Shown here: positions 58,319 to 64,000 of the stretch, piece after piece | Layout: each line of letters starts with the position of its first letter | Position numbering within the stretch: position 1 is the first letter of the stretch | Assembly: GCF_900109285.1 (NCBI RefSeq) | Contig: NZ_FNZQ01000001.1 | Coordinates: forward strand, 215,001-279,000 | Reading direction: 5' to 3' | DNA: 64,000 nt | Origin: Jannaschia helgolandensis | GTDB lineage: Bacteria > Pseudomonadota > Alphaproteobacteria > Rhodobacterales > Rhodobacteraceae | Made by a program: the position numbers and the translations under genes | Notes under the pieces: model-generated | The model's database searches: none | Told to the model about the DNA's origin: nothing | The model's input: only the letters and a program-made list of their open reading frames with translations

Positions 58319-58771
58319 TTACGGCCCATCGACACTCAGTCCAATATAGTCCTTCATTTCCGAGATCCCGGTCCCAGCCCCTGTCGCCGATAGAATTGAC
58401 TCAAGCAAAACATCAAGGGATTCGATTAGGCGCTTCCAACCCCAAAAGTTCCAGCCGCCACCGCCACCGCGATTCGAGTATGCGTCGTCTATCACTGAGA
58501 ATTTAAACGTTAATTCTGAACCTTCCAAGCCATGGTCTCGTATTTGTTCGGTACTCAAATTCGCTATTCTTACTTCCACTCTTTCCGCATGGCTGCGAAG
58601 CGGCATTAACGCTGCGTGCATTGGCTCTAATAGATGTTCCCGGAATTTAGGCCGCCAATTTGGCTCTTCCCTCATAGCCACCAAGTTAAGAAATTGCACT
58701 ACGTCATTGAGGAAAGTTTTCAATACCTCTCGCGGGTCCTCGTATTTTTCTGTGGAAAGTTGCCCTAACAT
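58319..58771 (-). CDS. unknown protein in AT-richer segment
   Basis: A 150-residue soluble protein of unknown family. It has an amphipathic helical N-terminal half (YEDPREVLKTFLNDVVQFLNLV) and a Gly-rich linker (NRGGGGGWNFWGWKR). AAAAGGAAA upstream suits the ATG at 58771. Base composition is clearly AT-richer than the neighbours and codon choice differs, which points to acquisition. It stands alone between the aminotransferase and dadA genes on the opposite strand. Confidence 0.65.
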   Translation of the reverse strand: MLGQLSTEKYEDPREVLKTFLNDVVQFLNLVAMREEPNWRPKFREHLLEPMHAALMPLRSHAERVEVRIANLSTEQIRDHGLEGSELTFKFSVIDDAYSNRGGGGGWNFWGWKRLIESLDVLLESILSATGAGTGISEMKDYIGLSVDGP

Positions 58772-59203
58772 ACTTATGTTTCCTTTTATAACAGTTGCTT
58801 AACGCTCCAAATTTCATGCTAAAATCATTCCCTCCTTTACTGTAAAGTATCGTGGCGCCCGTCATGTATTGAACTCGACCGCTTTGACTGGCTAAGACTG
58901 GGTTGCGACGGTCAAAAAAATAGGTCGTTCGGGTTCGAACTTTATCACGGCCGGGTTAGATTTGGCGCAAAATTTTTCATGGTCGCATGGCATTGAAGAT
59001 AATCGCTGAATGGTGCTGCACAAAAAAATGCCACGGCGACGTTCAAGTTTGTGCTGTGCAGTGTGGAGAAAGACATCCGCACAGCGGACAAACATGGCCC
59101 GCAAAGAGACCCCAGCATCCAATCCCCCGCCCCACCATCCCACCTTGCCGTCGCGCCCCCCACCCCCCATGCTCGCCCCAACACGGGCAAGGGGACAGCC
59201 AGC
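58772..59203. other. AT-rich intergenic region before dadA
   Basis: About 430 bases. The first 250 are AT-rich with T and A runs and no recognised gene; the last 150 return to normal composition and lead to dadA. A GGGTTCGAAC string near 58928 resembles a tRNA T-loop, but no cloverleaf can be built around it. The region is probably one edge of the inserted segment. Confidence 0.5.
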
Positions 59204-60463
59204 ATGAAAGTCATCGTCATGGGTGCGGGCGTGATCGGCGTCACGACCGCCTATTACCTCGCCAAGGGCGGCGCGGATGTCACCGTCCTCGACCGTCAGA
59301 CCGGGCCGGGGATGGAGACCAGCTATGCCAACGCGGGCGAACTCAGCTATGGCATGACCTCGCCCTGGGCCGCGCCCGGCATTCCGGTCAAGGCGATCAA
59401 ATGGATGTTCATGAAACGCCGCCCGCTGTTCATCTGGCCGCTGATCAGCCCGACCATGTGGTCGTGGAGCTGGCAGATGATCCGTAACTGCAACGCGGAA
59501 AGCTACCGCATCAACAAGGGCCGCATGGTCCGCATCTCGAATTATTCCCGCGACGTGATGCCCGAGTTGATCGCGGAAACCGGCATCGACTACGAGGGCC
59601 GCGAACAGGGCACGCTGCAACTCTTCCGCACCGCGAAACAGATGCGCGGCAGCCAGGCCGATCAGGACATCCTCACCGAATACGACAGCCCCTTCGAAAT
59701 TCTCGGACGCGACGCCTGCATCGCCGTCGAACCGGCGCTTGCCGAAACCCGTGACAAATTCGTCGGCGGCTTGCGCCTGACCGCCGACCGCACCGGCGAT
59801 TGCGCGATGTTCACCGTCGCGCTGGCCGAGAAATGCGCCGAAATGGGCGTCGAATTCCAGTACGGCCAATCAATCCGCGCCATCGCCATCGAGGACGGCA
59901 AGGTCGCGGGTGTCGACACCGAAATCGCCGGGCGCATCACCGGCGATGCCTATGTCTGCGCGCTGGGCAGTTTCGGTCCCCGGCTGCTGAACCCCATCGG
60001 CGTGAAGCTTCCCGTCTATCCGGTCAAGGGCTACTCCGTGACCCTGCCCGTCACCGACGACGCCTTCGCTCCGCAGTCCACCATCATGGACGAGACCCAC
60101 AAGGTCGCGATCACCCGGCTGGGCGACCGCATCCGCGTCGCGGGCACCGCCGAGATCGCGGGCTACTCCAACCGGCTCGGGCCTCATGCCACCGACACCG
60201 TGCGCCATGTCATCGGCGACCTCTTCCCCAAGGGCGGCGACCTGAGCCGGGCGGAGGGCTGGACCGGCCTGCGCCCGATGACGCCGGACGGCACGCCGGT
60301 TCTCGGGCCGTCGCAATACGACAACCTGTTCCTGAATACCGGACACGGCACATTGGGCTGGACGATGGCCTGCGGCTCCGGTCGTGCCGTGGCCGATGTG
60401 GTTCTGGGCAAGACGCCCGAGATCGATTTCGATGGGCTGACGGCGGCGCGATACGCGGGGTAG
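59204..60463 (+). CDS. dadA: D-amino-acid dehydrogenase, small subunit
   Basis: FAD-dependent membrane-associated oxidation of D-amino acids to keto acids, feeding electrons to quinones. 419 residues. The FAD site VMGAGVIGVTTAYYLAKGGADVTVLDR (residues 5-31) and ETSYANAGELSYGMTSPWAAPG, the DadA signature, are followed by TADRTGDCAMFT and a late GLRPMTPDGTPVLGPS and NTGHGTLGWTMACGSG. Start ATG at 59204. Flanked on both sides by unrelated AT-richer genes on the opposite strand. Confidence 0.93.
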   Translation: MKVIVMGAGVIGVTTAYYLAKGGADVTVLDRQTGPGMETSYANAGELSYGMTSPWAAPGIPVKAIKWMFMKRRPLFIWPLISPTMWSWSWQMIRNCNAESYRINKGRMVRISNYSRDVMPELIAETGIDYEGREQGTLQLFRTAKQMRGSQADQDILTEYDSPFEILGRDACIAVEPALAETRDKFVGGLRLTADRTGDCAMFTVALAEKCAEMGVEFQYGQSIRAIAIEDGKVAGVDTEIAGRITGDAYVCALGSFGPRLLNPIGVKLPVYPVKGYSVTLPVTDDAFAPQSTIMDETHKVAITRLGDRIRVAGTAEIAGYSNRLGPHATDTVRHVIGDLFPKGGDLSRAEGWTGLRPMTPDGTPVLGPSQYDNLFLNTGHGTLGWTMACGSGRAVADVVLGKTPEIDFDGLTAARYAG

Positions 60464-60575
60464 AGTTATAGCCTGGACGTCCGCGCTGAGCCCATTTTGA
60501 CGGATGCTGTAGGCTGCATGAATGTCGGCAATCATAACGCATGACTATCGGAACTGTCAGGATAAATTGATGGCT

Positions 60576-61493
60576 TTACTCAAAATACTGAGACTTTGCG
60601 GGGTGCAATTGCTTTAAGACAGATTTGCGCATCGAAATCGCAAGCCTATCGTGAAAGACTTCGATAGCGGATTCTGCACCTTTCTCGGATAGCCACCCAT
60701 CATCAATTCTCCAATGGCGGAAGAACAGCCAATCCAAGGCGTTTCTGCGAGAAAACTCGAGGGACCGTTGGGCATACTTCCTTGATGGAACCTCACCCAG
60801 ACGCGCCTTTGGCCCGTATTTATCACGTCCTTCGGCAATCTTCTCTTCATGCCAAATGATAAGCTCGTCGATGTGGTTGTCGTTTATCACAATTAGCTCT
60901 AAAATTTCGGCGGCTATGTGATCAGGAATGGTAGCAACCGCCTTCTGCACCGCTTCCAAAAAACGCTCGTCACTAAGAAACTCTAGGGTCCAATTCTTTG
61001 GTGAAGTTCTCCATAGTATGAACTCCGCTTCCTTGGTCCAGCTTCCATCCGAGATCAGGCCAAGTCGTTCAAGCATCTGCAGAAAATCGGGTTCGCATAG
61101 CGCGCAGCCCAGCCCGAAACGAGCGGCGATATTGGGGGTTGGAGGTGGCGGCGGATCTTTCATGGCAATGACAAAACCATTTCCTATGCGGGTCGGTGGG
61201 AGGCTTCCATCTGGCAACCGGAATGAAAGCTTGTTTTGTTGGTTCGCAAGCCACAGGATAGAAATGCAGATGTCGTCCCATCGAGGCATTGTCGCAGGTT
61301 GTTCAGGAGGATTCTTTGGTATTGCTCCCCAATCTGTTGCGTCAGCAAAGCCTAGCTTGACCAAGGCCATACATCCGATTTGATAGGCCGTTGAGGCCAT
61401 ATCGTGCCAACCCGGACGGTCCGAAGCTTTCGGCAAGTTTTCCGCTAGGAATTGCGCGGCGTCTTCACGCCAGTTTGGATAGTCACTAACCAT
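60576..61493 (-). CDS. unknown 305-residue protein in AT-richer segment
   Basis: No family recognised. A soluble protein of 305 residues with many Trp (WREDAAQF, WGAIPKNP, WRTSPKNW, WIDDGWLS), a proline run in the middle (KDPPPPPTPN), and a helical C-terminal half. GAGG lies 7 bases before the ATG. AT-richer than neighbouring genes, and in the opposite orientation to dadA and the sulfotransferase-like gene. Probably horizontally acquired; no toxin, restriction or phage motif is visible. Confidence 0.65.
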   Translation of the reverse strand: MVSDYPNWREDAAQFLAENLPKASDRPGWHDMASTAYQIGCMALVKLGFADATDWGAIPKNPPEQPATMPRWDDICISILWLANQQNKLSFRLPDGSLPPTRIGNGFVIAMKDPPPPPTPNIAARFGLGCALCEPDFLQMLERLGLISDGSWTKEAEFILWRTSPKNWTLEFLSDERFLEAVQKAVATIPDHIAAEILELIVINDNHIDELIIWHEEKIAEGRDKYGPKARLGEVPSRKYAQRSLEFSRRNALDWLFFRHWRIDDGWLSEKGAESAIEVFHDRLAISMRKSVLKQLHPAKSQYFE

Positions 61494-61796
61494 GCTGCGC
61501 CTCTGATTTGGCTTAAGTCCAGACTATATGGCTCGATGCAAAGCGAACTGCAATTTCGTTGATCTTGTGTTTTTCGTAAAGTGGAGAAATTCACTGAAAC
61601 GGTCATTGGCGCACCTGCACAAGTCCGCTAAGTCCGCGCAACTGGCATTCCACTTCATAACATCTCACACCTCACAGGCCGGACGGAATATTCCTTTCCC
61701 GCACCGTCCTCCCCCAATTTGCCCTTGACGGTGCGCCCAGTGACGTCAGACGTGGATCACCCGCAGATCACCCCTTCCTCACCCACGGAATCCGAC
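61494..61796. other. intergenic region, no gene seen
   Basis: About 300 bases between the unknown gene and the sulfotransferase-like gene. No supported frame or hairpin terminator. The left half is AT-rich like the unknown gene, while the right half has normal composition, so the junction of the inserted segment may lie near 61670. Confidence 0.45.
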
Positions 61797-62486
61797 ATGA
61801 AAATCCTCGCCTGGTCCGGGCCCCGGAACCTCTCCACCGCGATGATGTATGCTTTCGGAAACCGCCCCGATTTCGAGGTCATGGACGAGCCGTTCTACGC
61901 CGCCTACCTTGCCACCACCGGCCTCGACCACCCGATGCGCGATGCCATACTGGCCAGCCAGCCGACCGACCCGGTGGCAGTTGCCGCCCTGTGCCGCAAG
62001 CCACCGAAAATACATTCTTATCAGAAGCATATGGCCCACCACATGCTGCCCGATTTTCCCCTCGGCTGGGCCAGCGGCGCCGTCCATCTGCACCTGATCC
62101 GCCACCCCGCCCGCGTTATCGCAAGCTATGGTGCCAAGCGCGACGACATCTCGGAATCGGACATCGCCTTCGCCGCCCAGGCCTCGCTTTACGATCGCGT
62201 CGGGGGACTTGTCATCGACACCGCGGACCTCCGGGACGACCCGGCGAAGATGCTGGCAAAGCTCTGTTCCGAAGTGGGAATTTCCTTCGATCCCGCTATG
62301 CTGAGCTGGTCGGGAGGCGGGCATTCCGCCGACGGAATCTGGGCCTCGCACTGGTACAACGCAGCTCACGCATCGACCGGGTTCGCAGGCCCCGAAGGTC
62401 CCCTGCCGGCCGTCGACCGCGATGATCTGCTCCAGGCCGCATTGCCATTCTACACCGCAATGAAAGCCCGCGCGCTTCAGGTCTGA
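61797..62486 (+). CDS. sulfotransferase-like P-loop protein
   Basis: A 229-residue protein with a sulfotransferase fold: the 5'-phosphosulfate loop SGPRNLSTAMMYAFGNRPD at residues 7-25, DEPFYAAYL, and the 3'-phosphate motif HLIRHPARVIASYGAKR. Whether it uses PAPS is unknown. Related domains are fused to a class IV aminotransferase in plant proteins annotated as branched-chain aminotransferase-like; here the aminotransferase gene lies 3.6 kb upstream. Its last 10 bases overlap the convergent ABC gene. Confidence 0.75.
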   Translation: MKILAWSGPRNLSTAMMYAFGNRPDFEVMDEPFYAAYLATTGLDHPMRDAILASQPTDPVAVAALCRKPPKIHSYQKHMAHHMLPDFPLGWASGAVHLHLIRHPARVIASYGAKRDDISESDIAFAAQASLYDRVGGLVIDTADLRDDPAKMLAKLCSEVGISFDPAMLSWSGGGHSADGIWASHWYNAAHASTGFAGPEGPLPAVDRDDLLQAALPFYTAMKARALQV

Positions 62487-64000
62487 TCGGTGCCGAACTG
62501 CATGGAATGCAACTGCGTATACAGCCCCCCCTGCGCCAGCAGTTCATCATGCGTGCCACGCTCGGCCACACGGCCTTTGTCCAGCACAAGTATCTGATCC
62601 GCCTCGCGGATCGTCGACAACCGGTGGGCGATCACCAGTGTCGTCCTGCGTTGCGACAGATGGTTCAGCGCATCCTGCACAAGCCGCTCCGACTTGGTAT
62701 CCAGCGCACTTGTCGCCTCGTCCAGCAAAAGGATCGGCGTATCGCGCAGCAGCGCCCGCGCGATCGCCACACGCTGCCGCTGACCGCCCGACAGGTTCGA
62801 CCCGCGCGGCCCGGCAGGAGTATCGAGGCCAGCCGGCAATTCCGACACGAATTCGGTCACATGTGCCGCCTTCAACGCATCCTGCAACCGGGATTCGGAC
62901 AGGTCGCCGCGCCCCAGCAGAAGGTTTTCCCGCAGCGTCTCATCGAACAGCAGCGTGTCCTGCGACACGACCGAGAACAGGCCGCGCAGGTCGCGCAGGG
63001 CATAATCCTGAATGTTGTGCCCGCCAATGGTGACCACCCCGGATTCAGGATCGACCATACGGGTCAATACGTTGAATATGGTGGATTTTCCCGCCCCCGA
63101 AAGGCCAACAAGCGCCGTCGTCGTGCCTTCCGGCACGGTAAAATCCACGCCGCGCAGGACAGGGTTGTCGCCATAGGCCAGCGTCACCCCGTCGAAGACG
63201 ATCTCGGTTGTCTCGGGACGCGCGGCGGCAGGCGTCACCGGGTCGATGATCGTCGGCACCGTGTCGTGCAGGCTATAAATCCGTTCCAGCGAGGCATTCA
63301 TCGTCTGCCAGGCCCCCGCCGTATTCGCCAGACGACGCATGGGCTGAAACGCCAGCGACATTGCGGTGAAGAACGACATGAACTCGCCCACCGTTTTTTC
63401 GCCCGCGATGATCTGCGGTCCACCGTACAGAAGAACGGCAAAGAATCCGAACCCGATCGCGAAGTCCACCAGCGCGGGCACGGTCGCCTGCCCGGCCTGC
63501 GTGCGGATCACGGCGCGCACCATATCTTCGGTGGCCAGGCGAAATCGTTCCTCCTGATAGCTTTCCATGGCATTCAGCCTAATGGGGGTAATGCCGTGAA
63601 AAATCTCGTCCAACCGCGTCGTGCGCCGCCCGGCGATGTCGCGCAGGCGGAAAGCCTTGCGGCGGATATAGCGTTGCAGGATCAGACTTGGCGCGATCAG
63701 AAGCGGCGCACCGACGATGGCGACGGCGGTCCAGACCGGATCGACCGAGATCGCCACGATCATCAGGGAGATCAGGGCCATGGCATCGCGCCCGACCCCA
63801 GTGATCATCTGCACCCACATCGTCTGGATTGCCTGCACGTCGCCCTGGACCCGCTCGATCAGCTGACCGGGAGAATGTCTGCTGAAATATGCCGCATCCA
63901 GACGCAGGACGTGACTCAGCAGATCCTGTTGGATGCGGGACGACGCAAGGTAGGCGACCCTGGACATCACCACTCGCTGCGCAACGCCTGCCATGCCGCG
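62477..64000 (-). CDS. MsbA-like ABC exporter (N-terminus outside window)
   Basis: The last 507 residues of a half-size ABC exporter: a membrane domain with several helices (ITGVGRDAMALISLMIVAISVDPVW; ALVDFAIGFGFFAVLLYGG) and a nucleotide-binding domain with Walker A LVGLSGAGKSTIF, Q-loop VVSQDTLLFDETLRENLL, signature LSGGQRQRVAIARAL, Walker B ILLLDEATSALD and H-loop VIAHRLST. Closest in pattern to lipid A/lipid or multidrug exporters. The 5' end, including the first helices, lies past base 64000. Confidence 0.9.
   Translation of the reverse strand, partial: RGMAGVAQRVVMSRVAYLASSRIQQDLLSHVLRLDAAYFSRHSPGQLIERVQGDVQAIQTMWVQMITGVGRDAMALISLMIVAISVDPVWTAVAIVGAPLLIAPSLILQRYIRRKAFRLRDIAGRRTTRLDEIFHGITPIRLNAMESYQEERFRLATEDMVRAVIRTQAGQATVPALVDFAIGFGFFAVLLYGGPQIIAGEKTVGEFMSFFTAMSLAFQPMRRLANTAGAWQTMNASLERIYSLHDTVPTIIDPVTPAAARPETTEIVFDGVTLAYGDNPVLRGVDFTVPEGTTTALVGLSGAGKSTIFNVLTRMVDPESGVVTIGGHNIQDYALRDLRGLFSVVSQDTLLFDETLRENLLLGRGDLSESRLQDALKAAHVTEFVSELPAGLDTPAGPRGSNLSGGQRQRVAIARALLRDTPILLLDEATSALDTKSERLVQDALNHLSQRRTTLVIAHRLSTIREADQILVLDKGRVAERGTHDELLAQGGLYTQLHSMQFGTDQT

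Noticed and set aside
58920-58950. tRNA-like T-loop string GGGTTCGAAC
   Set aside because: No acceptor, D or anticodon stem can be formed around it.

Overview
The window looks like a piece of the main chromosome of a Rhodobacterales alphaproteobacterium (Roseobacter/Paracoccaceae type). It is GC-rich and densely coded. It carries the RegB/RegA (PrrB/PrrA) redox two-component system, whose regulator ends in the invariant helix-turn-helix of this order. It also has the alphaproteobacterial AddAB helicase-nuclease, AmgK/MurU cell-wall recycling, and two exact CtrA-type boxes (TTAA-N7-TTAAC). A genus cannot be assigned from sequence alone. No rRNA, tRNA or CRISPR array was seen.

Layout. 1-4396 (minus strand): 5'-truncated-by-window clpB, a DUF2853 gene, and a secreted PRC-barrel protein built on about 20 nonapeptide repeats. 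5049-8156 (plus): a possible accessory unit of GAF histidine kinase, 2-oxoglutarate/Fe(II) oxygenase and LysE-type exporter. It has a CtrA-like box before the oxygenase and a decayed IS30-type transposase behind it. 8487-14315: ahcY, an HD phosphohydrolase, a GNAT enzyme, and the divergent regB / regA-lipoprotein locus. 14426-24908: a kinase-less DivL-like PAS protein with its own CtrA box, then the tightly overlapped run tsaE-amgK-murU-addB-addA, then trxA and a strong terminator.

25018-31023: a STAS-like protein, a DUF2061 membrane protein, an XRE regulator, glnK-amtB, and a class A penicillin-binding protein. 31082-37808: an orphan type I secretion ABC/HlyD pair, RidA, a glycerophosphodiesterase, a COG3146 acyltransferase-like protein, pterin dehydratase and an MscS channel. 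37825-40393: arginine catabolism (arginase, ornithine cyclodeaminase) with a divergent Lrp regulator. 40396-47267: peroxiredoxin, ferredoxin reductase, rsmD, an orphan TRAP binding protein, recQ, a DUF1801 gene and yaaA. 47326-50429: lysine/diaminopimelate genes dapE and dapD with small companions. 50535-56661: a DMT-type transporter, threonine dehydratase-like enzyme, LOG-family protein, phytase-like secreted protein, MepA endopeptidase, MFS permease and thioesterase.

56774-64000: YggT, a 43-residue membrane ORF, an unusual class IV aminotransferase, D-amino-acid dehydrogenase, a sulfotransferase-like protein, and an MsbA-like ABC exporter cut by the window end. Two AT-richer genes of unknown function flank the dehydrogenase and look like later insertions.

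Themes: peptidoglycan turnover and recycling (amgK, murU, PBP1A-type, mepA, dapD, dapE), redox and nitrogen control (regBA, glnK-amtB, trxA, peroxiredoxin), DNA repair (addAB, recQ), and amino acid handling. The best leads are the two CtrA boxes and the genes behind them, the nonapeptide-repeat protein, and the aminotransferase / dehydrogenase / sulfotransferase neighbourhood.
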